A stretch of DNA of 39,745 nt. Origin: an archaeon BMS3Bbin15 (GTDB taxonomy: Archaea; Hydrothermarchaeota; Hydrothermarchaeia; Hydrothermarchaeales; BMS3B). Position 1 is the stretch's first letter, and each line of letters opens with the position of its first letter. Below, one piece after another: positions 32,687 to 39,745 of the stretch. The notes below the pieces were generated by a model that ran no database searches, had not been told where the DNA came from, and saw nothing but the letters and a program-made list of their open reading frames with translations. The position numbers and the translations under genes were made by a program. The stretch lies in the NCBI GenBank assembly GCA_002897955.1, contig BDTY01000122.1, forward strand, positions 1 to 39,745, given 5' to 3'.

Positions 32687-33192
32687 TTTAAATCCTCCCG
32701 CTTAAAATCTGACCCTAATATATATTCCCTATAATTACCGCAGCAGCTTTCGTACCAGACCGCAACTTTAAGTTCAATATTTAAATTTTCATACTCTGTA
32801 TAGCTTTTAGACATTTTTGCTTCTGCCATTATAAGTTCCCCTTTAGAGACATTCATAGTTTCGAAATCTTCAATTTTATATTTTCCAAGGGTTACATTGA
32901 TAATTTCAAGGCTGATATTATTGACTGTTACTTCAATAACCTTACCCCATACTGTAAAATTCTCAAGGACATAAGCTTTTATTATAACTCTATTTTTCTC
33001 CAGTTTAACTTCAGGTTTATGTATATCTGAAAAGGTAGAGTAAGAACCATTATTTGAATAGTTTCTATAAAATATTTTCAAAATTAAGTTTTCAAGAGTA
33101 TTCTTTTTATTGTAATTGAAGTTGAGCTGCTCCTGAGGAGAATTTAAACATGCAGGAAGTAATAATATCATAAGAAAAATAGCAGTCCTCAC
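32683..33192 (-). CDS. predicted lipoprotein of unknown function
   Basis: The 169-residue protein has a short signal helix ending LLPAC (lipobox, Cys 15), then a mature region rich in beta-type residues, Asn and charged residues. It should be anchored outside the membrane through the lipid-modified Cys. No known family was recognised. It overlaps the flavoprotein gene by 4 bases and lies directly after the rhodanese terminator, so its promoter must be between or it depends on readthrough. Confidence 0.7.
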   Translation of the reverse strand: MRTAIFLMILLLPACLNSPQEQLNFNYNKKNTLENLILKIFYRNYSNNGSYSTFSDIHKPEVKLEKNRVIIKAYVLENFTVWGKVIEVTVNNISLEIINVTLGKYKIEDFETMNVSKGELIMAEAKMSKSYTEYENLNIELKVAVWYESCCGNYREYILGSDFKREDLK

Positions 33193-33198
33193 ATAAAA

Positions 33199-33233
33199 TA
33201 AAAAAGAAAAAAAGAGAGATGTAGAGAATCTAC
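33199..33233 (-). terminator. hairpin and T-tract after the first rhodanese gene
   Basis: On the minus strand GTAGA-TTC-TCTAC forms a short hairpin that includes the TAG stop codon, followed by ATCTCTC and a long run of T. The same sequence occurs at the end of the second rhodanese gene (34620-34653), so the duplication carried its terminator along. Confidence 0.6.
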
Positions 33234-34369
33234 TTCTTTTTAGTTATACCTGCAACAGCTACAATTATTGCAATAATTGCAATTATGTAGGAGCCCAGTA
33301 CAAACTGCTTTGAAGCAAAACCTTTTACCTCTAACGCTACATCATTGCTGGTTTTGGCGGCTGCTGATATCTTGGCATTCATACTATCCTGACTAGCTTT
33401 CAGTTCATTGATGGGACTCTGCGGGAAGTTTTTGTATACATCAAAGCTGCTTGGTTCCATCGGCAGATAAAAAGCGTTTGCATATTCTCTCATAGAGCCA
33501 TCATAGTTTTTGACATTGGGATATCCAAGAAGTTCCTGAAGTATAAACCATCCAAGAGATGCTCTTACTCCTGTGTTGCAGTATGTTATTATATCTTTGT
33601 CAGGAGTAACTCCTTTACTCTCGAAAATTGTCTTTAGCTCTGCATCAGAGAGTAACTTGCCATCTTTTGTTACGCCTTCTGGAGCAGTTATATCAACTGC
33701 ACCGGGTATATGCCCTGCTCTTTCCCATTTGTTCACTGCGATTTTCTGGCCATTAAAGTATGAAGCAGGTCTGGTATCCACAAAAAGAACTTTTCCTGTT
33801 GCAAGACCATACATCACATCGGGATGAAGGAGTGCATCAATCTTTGTGTTTGGTGGATACTTGAGAGGATAATCCAGCTGTTTTACTGCTGGCACAACTG
33901 TGCTTGTTGGCCTGCCCTCTGTCTTCCAGACACTCTTTTCACCATTCATTATACTTACATCTGCGATATTCCAGTACTTGAGTGTCCAGTAAAAGCGTGT
34001 TGCCTGATCAAGACCGTCAGCGTATATAACTATCCTCGTATCAGGTGTAACTCCGAGCTTCTTCAGAACCTGCTCCATCTGTGAATAGTCAAGAACCATG
34101 TGGTCCGTTCCTGCACCAAACACTTCACTACCCCATTTAACATGCACTGCACCCGGAATATGCCAGCTGGCATAACTACTTTTGCTTACTTCAACCAGAC
34201 GAATCTGTGTCTGGTTAGGGTTTTCGATTGTCTGCAAATTCTGAGCTACCCAGCTGGTACTAACCAGCGGCCCAGGAGACCCAGTTGCTGCAGCTACCTG
34301 AGAAAAACTCAATACAGAAAAAAGAAGTAGCGCGACAACCAGAGAAATTTTCATTGTAATTCTTGCCAA
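33230..34369 (-). CDS. secreted membrane-anchored tandem-rhodanese sulfurtransferase, copy 1
   Basis: The 379-residue protein has a signal peptide (MKISLVVALLLFSVLSFSQVAA), two rhodanese domains and a linker ending in a membrane helix (FVLGSYIIAIIAIIVAVAG) and KKK. The first domain lacks the active Cys (IVIYADGLDQA), the second has TYCNTGVRAS. It faces the outside of the membrane and could accept sulfane sulfur from thiosulfate. The start is TTG 34369, in line with its paralogue, with AGGAGGTGA spaced 5 bases before; GTG 34378 overlaps that Shine-Dalgarno and is unlikely. Promoter, signal, body and terminator are all duplicated in copy 2. Confidence 0.87.
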   Translation of the reverse strand: MARITMKISLVVALLLFSVLSFSQVAAATGSPGPLVSTSWVAQNLQTIENPNQTQIRLVEVSKSSYASWHIPGAVHVKWGSEVFGAGTDHMVLDYSQMEQVLKKLGVTPDTRIVIYADGLDQATRFYWTLKYWNIADVSIMNGEKSVWKTEGRPTSTVVPAVKQLDYPLKYPPNTKIDALLHPDVMYGLATGKVLFVDTRPASYFNGQKIAVNKWERAGHIPGAVDITAPEGVTKDGKLLSDAELKTIFESKGVTPDKDIITYCNTGVRASLGWFILQELLGYPNVKNYDGSMREYANAFYLPMEPSSFDVYKNFPQSPINELKASQDSMNAKISAAAKTSNDVALEVKGFASKQFVLGSYIIAIIAIIVAVAGITKKK

Positions 34370-34440
34370 ATTTTTCACCTCCTATTTTTTAGATTTTTCT
34401 ATCGGTATGCCTGTAAACTACTCAATACTGAAACGAGTAT

Positions 34441-34479
34441 TTATATTTTTCGAAAGCATTTTTCGTTTTTTAGAAAGTG
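34441..34479 (-). promoter_or_regulatory. promoter of rhodanese copy 1, duplicated element
   Basis: A 39-base block differs from the block at 35863-35901 by one base. On the minus strand it reads CACTTTCTAAAAAACGAAAAATG, then CTTTCGAAAAATATAA. A BRE/TATA-like CGAAAAATATAAATA sits about 65 bases before the gene. The conserved upstream stretch with repeated CGAAAAA is a likely activator site. Confidence 0.6.
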
Positions 34480-34619
34480 ACCATTATGGCGTTTCTGATA
34501 AATAAAAACAGAAATGAATTATTTTAGATATTTTATTACAATAAGAAAGTAAGAAATTGTTAGAATACCTGTAAAAGGGAAATAAACCTGAGTCCATATC
34601 TACCAGTACTCATTAAAAT

Positions 34620-34653
34620 AAAAAATAAAAAAAGAGAGATGTAGAGAATCTAC
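34620..34653 (-). terminator. hairpin and T-tract after the second rhodanese gene
   Basis: GTAGATTCTCTAC hairpin overlapping the TAG stop, then ATCTCTC and a T-rich run on the minus strand; same as at 33199-33233. Confidence 0.6.
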
Positions 34654-35792
34654 TTCTTTTTAGTTATACCTGCAACAGATATAATTATTGCAATAATTGC
34701 AATTATATATGCGCCCAGTACAAACTGCTTCGAAGCAAAACCTCTTACCTCTAACGCTACATCATTGCTGGTTTTGGTGACTGCTGATATCTTGGCACCC
34801 ATTTTATCCTGGCCAGCTTTCAGTGCACCGAGAGGAGTCTGTGGGAAATTCTTGTATACATCAAAGCTGCTTGGCTGCATCGGCAGGTACAAGTCGTTGG
34901 AATATTGTCTCATAGAACCATCAAAGTTCTTGACATTGGAATATCCAAGAACCTGACTGAGTACAAACCAGTTAAGAGCAGCTCTTACTCCAGTGTTGCA
35001 GTATGTTATTATACTTTTGTCAGAAGTTACTCCTTTGCTCTCGTAAATTTTCTTTAGATCGGCATTGGAAAGTAACAGGCCATCTTTTGTTATGCTTTCT
35101 GGAGCAGCTACATAAACTGCACCCGGTATATGTCCTGCCCTTACCCACATGTTTGTAAGGAACTTACTACCATTATAGTAAGCTTCTGGTCTGCTATCCA
35201 AAAAGAGAGTTTTTCCTGTTGCAAGACCATACATTACATCGGGATGAAGGAGTGCGTCAATCTTTGTGTTTGGTGGATACTTGAGAGGATATGATAGCTG
35301 TTTTACTGCTGGCACAACTTTTGTTAGTGGTTTGCCCTCTGCCTTCCATGCAGCTGTTCCACCGTTCATTATACTTACATTTGCAATATTCCAGTAACTG
35401 AGTGTCCAGTAAAAACGTGCTGCAAAGTAAAGTGGAGCCTCATCGTATAGTACAATTCTGGTATTAGGTGTAACTCCGAGCGTCTTCAAAACCTGCTCCA
35501 TCTGTGAATAGTCCAGAACCATATGGTCAGTTCCTGGAGCAAACAGTTCACCCATGGTCACATGTACAGCACCTGGAATATGTCCGCTGGCATAGATATT
35601 CCCGGGGCTTACTTCAACCAGACGAATCTGTGTCTGGCTAGCGTTTTCGATTGTCTGCAAATTCTGAGCTACCCAGCTGGTAGTAACCAGCGGCCCAGGA
35701 GACCCCGTTGCTGCAGCTACCTGAGAAAAACTCAATACAGAAAAGATAAGTAGCGCGGCAATCAGAGAAACTTTCAAAGTGATTCTTGCCAA
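34650..35792 (-). CDS. secreted membrane-anchored tandem-rhodanese sulfurtransferase, copy 2
   Basis: The 380-residue paralogue of the downstream gene has the same signal peptide, two rhodanese domains and C-terminal membrane helix (FVLGAYIIAIIAIIISVAG, then KKK). The first domain again lacks a Cys (IVLYDEAPLYFAARF); the second carries TYCNTGVRAA with the active Cys near residue 265. The start is TTG 35792, with AGGAGGCGA 5 bases before; here the upstream GTG of the other copy is GCG, which confirms the TTG. The two copies are highly similar but diverge in loops, such as HIPGAVYVAAPES against HIPGAVDITAPEG. Upstream is the YeeE/TusA operon. Confidence 0.88.
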   Translation of the reverse strand: MARITLKVSLIAALLIFSVLSFSQVAAATGSPGPLVTTSWVAQNLQTIENASQTQIRLVEVSPGNIYASGHIPGAVHVTMGELFAPGTDHMVLDYSQMEQVLKTLGVTPNTRIVLYDEAPLYFAARFYWTLSYWNIANVSIMNGGTAAWKAEGKPLTKVVPAVKQLSYPLKYPPNTKIDALLHPDVMYGLATGKTLFLDSRPEAYYNGSKFLTNMWVRAGHIPGAVYVAAPESITKDGLLLSNADLKKIYESKGVTSDKSIITYCNTGVRAALNWFVLSQVLGYSNVKNFDGSMRQYSNDLYLPMQPSSFDVYKNFPQTPLGALKAGQDKMGAKISAVTKTSNDVALEVRGFASKQFVLGAYIIAIIAIIISVAGITKKK

Positions 35793-35862
35793 ATTTTTCG
35801 CCTCCTATATTTGGATTTTTATGTCGGTATATCAGTCAAATACTCAATAATAGAACGACTAC

Positions 35863-35901
35863 TTATATTTTTCGAAAGTATTTTTCGTTTTTTAGAAAGT
35901 G
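35863..35901 (-). promoter_or_regulatory. promoter of rhodanese copy 2, duplicated element
   Basis: Near-identical to 34441-34479. On the minus strand a TATA-like AAAAATATAAGTA follows the repeat-rich CGAAAAATACTTTCG stretch. It gives the rhodaneses their own promoter, separate from the YeeE genes. Confidence 0.6.
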
Positions 35902-35954
35902 TAGTTAAATACATTTCTGATAAATAAAAATAAAACTGAATTACTTTGAATAAA

Positions 35955-36488
35955 TTACTTTGAATATCTTCTGGCAATAAGAAAGTAAGAAATTGTCAGA
36001 ACACTTACAAAAAGGAAATAAGCTGTGATTTCAGATGTACCAATAACCCCCTGTAGCGTTAGCTTACCTATGCTTGTTGGGTCTATAAAAATGGATTTCA
36101 ATAGAGAATAAACTTCAGCAAAGCCAGCTATTCCAACCAGCATTCCTGCAAGAGCAACCATGGATGTTGTATAACCTTCACCTACTCTATATAGTGTTCC
36201 AGAGGCGCACCCGCCTGCAAGAACCATACCAATACCAAAAAATATTCCGCCAATAGCAGTATTAAGTCCAGCGTTTACTATATAAGGATAGTCTACAATG
36301 AAACCTGCATTCGAGAAAATCAGAAAGCCAGTTGAAGTAACAGCCAGAGCTACAATTATTGCTTTAAGCATAGATGTGTGCCTGAAGAGAAAAAAGTCTC
36401 TGAAGGCAGAAGCCATACAGAACTGGCTTCTTTCAATCACAACTCCCAGAAGCACTCCAAATATGAGTGCCAGAACCTTTTCTATCAT
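35955..36488 (-). CDS. YeeE/YedE (TsuA-type) sulfur transporter, half 2
   Basis: The 177-residue membrane protein has about five helices and the family motifs ERSQFCMASAFRDF (with Cys) and GGCASGTLYRVGEGY. Full TsuA-type proteins, which import thiosulfate through conserved cysteines, carry both halves in one chain; here they are two genes overlapping by 4 bases. It probably pairs with the next protein to form the channel. Overlap and shared orientation suggest one operon with TusA. Confidence 0.88.
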   Translation of the reverse strand: MIEKVLALIFGVLLGVVIERSQFCMASAFRDFFLFRHTSMLKAIIVALAVTSTGFLIFSNAGFIVDYPYIVNAGLNTAIGGIFFGIGMVLAGGCASGTLYRVGEGYTTSMVALAGMLVGIAGFAEVYSLLKSIFIDPTSIGKLTLQGVIGTSEITAYFLFVSVLTISYFLIARRYSK

Positions 36489-36955
36489 ATCAACCTCACA
36501 ATTATTTTTGCTCCTATGTATGCTCCCCCGGCTATTGATATTAAAGCAATAAAACTGGATATTGCAAGTTGAGGTACCCCAGACATAATATGACCAATAT
36601 TACATCCATAAGCCAGACGGGCACCGAAGCCCATGAGAAGACCTCCGATGAAAACCTGAAGGAACCTCCACCTGTTCTGTGGGATTCTTATCTTAAAATC
36701 TCTTCCGGCAATGGCACCAAGAAAAGCACCTGCAATTATACCAAAATCGAGAATCACCCTCCAGTTGGTCTCGGGAATATACTTTTGAAAGTAGAGATTT
36801 GAAGAAACATGAGTATTTGATACAAAATTTTCAATATTAGCAACAAAATGGCTTTCTCCAGAGGTTATACTCCAGGGTTTACCAAGAGTGATAAAAATAA
36901 GTATATTCAGAAGTGCTATAATAACCCCACCCTTCAGATGGGATATATTGCGCAT
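36485..36955 (-). CDS. YeeE/YedE (TsuA-type) sulfur transporter, half 1
   Basis: The 156-residue protein has about four hydrophobic segments and FGARLAYGCNIGHIMSG, the Cys-containing motif of the other half of the family. A periplasm-side loop (FVANIENFVSNTHVSSNL) separates the first helix. It overlaps the TusA stop at one end and the second half at the other. Role: uptake of thiosulfate or other sulfur species, by analogy to TsuA. Confidence 0.87.
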   Translation of the reverse strand: MRNISHLKGGVIIALLNILIFITLGKPWSITSGESHFVANIENFVSNTHVSSNLYFQKYIPETNWRVILDFGIIAGAFLGAIAGRDFKIRIPQNRWRFLQVFIGGLLMGFGARLAYGCNIGHIMSGVPQLAISSFIALISIAGGAYIGAKIIVRLI

Positions 36956-37170
36956 CAGCTCACCACAATCTCGATTTTAAATTCAGGACCCTTCTCATAT
37001 ATTTTAAATTTATGGCCCTGTTCTGTCATTTCAATAGGAATAGACCTCTTTGCAGGTGGATGATCAGATATCACCACCAGGATTTCACCCTTTTTCATTT
37101 TTTTAATCTCTTTTACGCATTTCAAAAGAGGTACAGGGCATATATCCCCTCTAACATCAATTATGTTCAT
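36955..37170 (-). CDS. tusA: TusA/SirA-like sulfur-carrier protein
   Basis: The 71-residue protein has ICPVPLLKCVKEI with the sulfur-carrying Cys 11 in the CPxP motif, and the DHPPAKRSIP motif typical of the family. TusA proteins accept persulfide sulfur and hand it on, often next to YeeE transporters. It overlaps both neighbours by a few bases. Confidence 0.93.
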   Translation of the reverse strand: MNIIDVRGDICPVPLLKCVKEIKKMKKGEILVVISDHPPAKRSIPIEMTEQGHKFKIYEKGPEFKIEIVVS

Positions 37171-37688
37171 TCCGCTACTCTCCTCAGCGTAACCTCATAG
37201 TTATCCTCCTCTTTATTATATTCACATTCGGCAACTGCCATCTCAACATCAAGAATTCTACCCAGTATTCCAGATAGCATTCCAGCTTCAAGATTATATG
37301 TGGTTGGTCGAGAAGAAAAAGTCAGGCATGAAGGAGCATCTTTTATTACAGCCTTAAAAAGAGGTTTTTTTAAATCTAATTCAAGAATTTTTATTTTGCC
37401 AAAACCGGTATTCCTTAAAATTATCGAACACAGTTCATGAATCTGTGTGGTTTTACTGACATCTTCAAGTTCGGGAAACTGCTTCATAACGAGCTGGGCA
37501 TATTTTTTACCCATATCCCTTCCTATAACTCTCAAAACAAGCTCGGAGCCTTCGCCTATCACCCTGTATAGTGATTCCCTTAAGATACTTATTGTTTCAC
37601 TGAAAAATATCGTGCACTTTTCATTCATCAGCATGGGCTGCCCTGTTTCATCATCAAGGTATAGATAGGGTATAGGTTTTTTATACAT
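37167..37688 (-). CDS. V4R-like domain protein
   Basis: The 173-residue protein ends in YNLEAGMLSGILGRILDVEMA followed by VAECEYNKEEDNYEVTL, which fits the V4R (4-vinyl reductase) small-molecule-binding domain with its G-x-x-x-G and E-C pattern. An N-terminal helical part (FFSETISILRESLYRVIG) is usual for stand-alone V4R proteins. It may sense or bind a sulfur or aromatic ligand, or act as a scaffold; no enzyme motif is visible. It overlaps tusA by 4 bases and follows the regulator gene by one base, linking sensing with sulfur uptake. Confidence 0.72.
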   Translation of the reverse strand: MYKKPIPYLYLDDETGQPMLMNEKCTIFFSETISILRESLYRVIGEGSELVLRVIGRDMGKKYAQLVMKQFPELEDVSKTTQIHELCSIILRNTGFGKIKILELDLKKPLFKAVIKDAPSCLTFSSRPTTYNLEAGMLSGILGRILDVEMAVAECEYNKEEDNYEVTLRRVAE

Positions 37689-37689
37689 A

Positions 37690-38601
37690 TCAATTTGTCC
37701 TCCTGTATCTTTCTAAAAGCTCTCTACCCCTCCGAGTAAGATATTCATAAAAATCCTTTATCACTTTATTTTCAAGGTCCTTTTTCTTGGTTATGGCATA
37801 GATTGGACGCTTATCCTGAAAGTCAATAATTTTAACAATTTTAACTAAATTACCCTCTTCATATTTTTTAGACAGTACATATGAAGTTATTGCAGTTCCC
37901 AACCCAGAAGAAACGCCATATATCTGTGAGAATATGTCATTGGCAGAGCATTCAATACTGTGATTATCCCTTGGTGAATTTACAATTTCATCCAGAGAAT
38001 AAGAGCTTCCATAACCTTTATTTATTGTTACCATGGGATATGAAAGCACATCCTCAATAGTTACAACCTTTCTCTTTGAGATTTCATGAGAAGGAGGCAC
38101 AATAAGTACAAACTCATCATGTCCAATCTCTTCTATTGTAAAACTGTCATCGAGCTTTAAAGGTGTCGGAAAGGTTGCAAGGACAATATTTGCTTCTCCC
38201 TGATTGAGAAGGTCCAGACAGGTATATTCGCCTGAAAGCTTCACCTTTATATCAATATCCGGCATTATATTTCTGTATCCCATCTGAATATTGGCTATTA
38301 TTGGAACACCAACACACCCAATGCACACCTTCACCGTACGTGTGCTGAGGTTACTTATTGCCCTTTTTGTTCTCTGAAGATGATCAAATATTGCCACAAT
38401 GCTATTGTAAGCAACTTCGCCTTCTCTGGTGAGTTTGACTCCATTCACAGTTCTGTCAAGAAGCTTGGCATTGAAGAATTTTTCAACACTGTTTATATGA
38501 AGACTTACTGTGCTCACTGACATACCCACATTCTTAGATGCAGCTAGCAGACTTCCCTCTTCGACTGCCTCCTTGAAAGTCTCCATATATCTTATTCTCA
38601 T
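37690..38601 (-). CDS. LysR-family transcriptional regulator
   Basis: The 303-residue protein has an N-terminal winged helix (MRIRYMETFKEAVEEGSLLAA, VSTVSLHINSVEKFFNAKLLDRT) and a substrate-binding domain (VKVCIGCVGVPIIANIQMG, IVLATFPTPL, FVLIVPPSHEI, SGLGTAITSYVL). It should regulate the downstream operon, transcribed in the same direction. LysR proteins usually respond to a small molecule linked to the pathway, here perhaps a sulfur compound. Its start ATG 38601 follows the trxB gene by 55 bases. Confidence 0.9.
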   Translation of the reverse strand: MRIRYMETFKEAVEEGSLLAASKNVGMSVSTVSLHINSVEKFFNAKLLDRTVNGVKLTREGEVAYNSIVAIFDHLQRTKRAISNLSTRTVKVCIGCVGVPIIANIQMGYRNIMPDIDIKVKLSGEYTCLDLLNQGEANIVLATFPTPLKLDDSFTIEEIGHDEFVLIVPPSHEISKRKVVTIEDVLSYPMVTINKGYGSSYSLDEIVNSPRDNHSIECSANDIFSQIYGVSSGLGTAITSYVLSKKYEEGNLVKIVKIIDFQDKRPIYAITKKKDLENKVIKDFYEYLTRRGRELLERYRRTN

Positions 38602-38656
38602 CTTATTTCTAATTTCACTGTAACGTTTTCATAAATTCCGAAAAAGAGTTTGACTC

Positions 38657-39571
38657 TCAACTAATATGCAGATTATATCCATAGGCAGAGTAGGCTGCTA
38701 TCACTCCCTCCGCTACGCCAACAATGACCTGCTTAAATTTCGTATCGCAGACATCACCAGCAGCAAAAACACCATCTATATTTGTTTTCGCCTCTCTGTC
38801 AATAATAATCTCACCCTTACTGTTTGTTTTAACTCCAAGGTTTCTTGCCAGCTCACTCTGCGGTTCCCCACCTATGGCAACAAACACAGCATTTATTATT
38901 AACTCCCTTGAATCCTTATATTCCCTGTCCAGAACAACACTCCTTAACTTCCTATCTCCTTTAGCTTCAAGAATATTTGTCCTGTTTATTACCTCGATTT
39001 TATCACTCTCTTCAATTCTTCTCAGGTTCGGTGGCTCAGGATGAATCTTCTCTCCTCTATATATAATATAAACTTTTGAAGCATACTCCTGAAGAAGGAG
39101 AGCCTCTTTTGCAGCGCCGTCGCTTCCGCCAACAACAGCCACTACTTTATCCCTGAAAATAGGACCATCACAGAGAGCACAGTAATAAACACCACGGTTT
39201 TCAAATTTGTCTGCCCCCTCTGCAGGAAGCTTTCTTCGCCTTGTGCCTGTGGCAAAAATTATAACCCTTGATGTAAAACTTTCGCCTTCTTCGGTCTCTA
39301 TATAAAAGTGTTTATTCTTCCTCTCAACATTTTCAACTATATCTTCAAGAATTTCAGCACCATACTCCAGAGCATGCTCATTCAGAAGCATTGAAAGTGC
39401 CTCTCCAGAGATTTTTTTGAAACCAGGATAGTTCTCAATATTCGTGGTTGTGGCAATTGTTCCTCCCACGCTATCCCCTATTACCATAGTTTTCATTTTC
39501 AACCTGCCTGAATACATACCTGCCGCAAGACCAGCAGGACCTGAACCTATTATTATTATATCCAGCAGCAT
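38657..39571 (-). CDS. trxB: thioredoxin reductase-like flavoprotein
   Basis: The 304-residue flavoprotein has IIIGSGPAGLAAGMYSGRL, the second nucleotide motif VVGGSDGAAKEALLL, and GVFAAGDVCDTKFKQVIVG. The redox pair is in CALCDGPIF near residues 130-133; most TrxB enzymes have CATC/CAVC, but Leu is accepted in related archaeal proteins. It reduces a thioredoxin or a glutaredoxin-like protein using NADPH, NADH or F420; the donor cannot be read here. It lies upstream of the LysR gene. Confidence 0.9.
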   Translation of the reverse strand: MLLDIIIIGSGPAGLAAGMYSGRLKMKTMVIGDSVGGTIATTTNIENYPGFKKISGEALSMLLNEHALEYGAEILEDIVENVERKNKHFYIETEEGESFTSRVIIFATGTRRRKLPAEGADKFENRGVYYCALCDGPIFRDKVVAVVGGSDGAAKEALLLQEYASKVYIIYRGEKIHPEPPNLRRIEESDKIEVINRTNILEAKGDRKLRSVVLDREYKDSRELIINAVFVAIGGEPQSELARNLGVKTNSKGEIIIDREAKTNIDGVFAAGDVCDTKFKQVIVGVAEGVIAAYSAYGYNLHIS

Positions 39572-39640
39572 AGTAACACTTCAGTAATATTGGTGGTTAA
39601 CAGGAACAAACTTTATCTTATAGTGATTAAAGTTAAAAAC

Positions 39641-39745
39641 ATGCAAAGCTGGAAGAAGTTTGAGTACCGTATCAGAGATTTTTTTATCAATCTCGGCTTT
39701 AAAGCACACAGGGTTCCTGTGAGTGGGGCATCCAATGCAATTAAA
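39641..39745 (+). CDS. partial gene, possibly Hjc/PD-(D/E)XK nuclease-like
   Basis: A plus-strand frame starts at ATG 39641 about 25 bases after a TATA-like TTTATCTTA and stays open to the window edge (35 codons). The N-terminus (WKKFEYRIRDFFINLGFKAH, then RVPVSGASNAIK) resembles the opening helix and P-x-S-G-A/S loop of a group of small PD-(D/E)XK nucleases, but the catalytic part is outside the window. Divergent from trxB. Confidence 0.5.
   Translation, partial: MQSWKKFEYRIRDFFINLGFKAHRVPVSGASNAIK

Noticed and set aside
1-39745. CRISPR array, rRNA or insertion sequence
   Set aside because: No regularly spaced repeats, rRNA-like stretches or transposase genes with terminal repeats were seen in the window.

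Overview
This window is archaeal and most likely from a euryarchaeon with tetrahydromethanopterin/methanofuran C1 chemistry (methanogen, ANME, Archaeoglobus-like or a related uncultured lineage). The evidence is three adjacent genes for late methanofuran assembly (MfnD, MfnF, MfnE), archaeal CoaD, archaemetzincin, a Hef-type helicase, a tRNA-Ser with a short anticodon-loop intron, an archaeal RNase P RNA, and TATA-box promoters with several probably leaderless genes. The lineage cannot be fixed from this window alone.

Left accessory region (1 to about 3,668). A comparatively GC-rich two-gene module encodes a PD-(D/E)XK nuclease-like/winged-helix/minimal nucleotidyltransferase (MNT) fusion overlapping a HEPN gene, with a perfect palindrome at its start. 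Next come a MinD/ParA-like ATPase lacking an ATG/GTG/TTG start before its P-loop, a small membrane protein with a VirB2-pilin-like layout, and a frameshifted CooC-type ATPase whose reading frame runs into the 3' end of tRNA-Ser(GGA). The ATPase and the membrane-protein gene are each preceded by the same 20-bp palindrome. This looks like the tRNA-proximal end of an integrated, partly decayed plasmid-like element. No integrase or second att copy is visible.

Housekeeping region (3,769 to 27,737). It holds CoaD, a B12-binding radical SAM protein, the NAD(P)HX repair enzyme, tRNA-Leu beside a 37-residue Arg/Lys-rich protein not annotated by long-ORF calling, a LEA14/AMMECR1/thioredoxin-like trio, a ThiS/SAMP-like protein, tRNA-Ala and archaemetzincin. 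A minus-strand run follows: EamA, mfnD, mfnF, mfnE, then a 2-hydroxyacyl-CoA dehydratase-like iron-sulfur protein with its ATPase activator. Further along are a UDP-ManNAc dehydrogenase, a membrane-anchored winged-helix protein with a cell-wall-binding-repeat-like outer domain, MEMO, alanine dehydrogenase, ValRS, a metallo-beta-lactamase protein, a PfkB kinase, RNase P RNA and a nuclease-less Hef helicase.

Surface/radical SAM region (27,772 to 33,192). A GT2 glycosyltransferase, a SPASM-type radical SAM enzyme, a B12 radical SAM enzyme, a UDP-galactopyranose-mutase-like flavoprotein and a lipoprotein probably make or modify a surface glycan or lipid.

Sulfur region (33,230 to 39,571). A LysR regulator, a V4R-like protein, TusA, a YeeE/YedE transporter split in two genes, and two tandem-duplicated secreted, membrane-anchored rhodaneses (duplicated together with promoter and terminator) form a plausible thiosulfate/sulfane-sulfur uptake and relay system. 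A thioredoxin reductase lies upstream, and a partial nuclease-like gene runs off the right edge.
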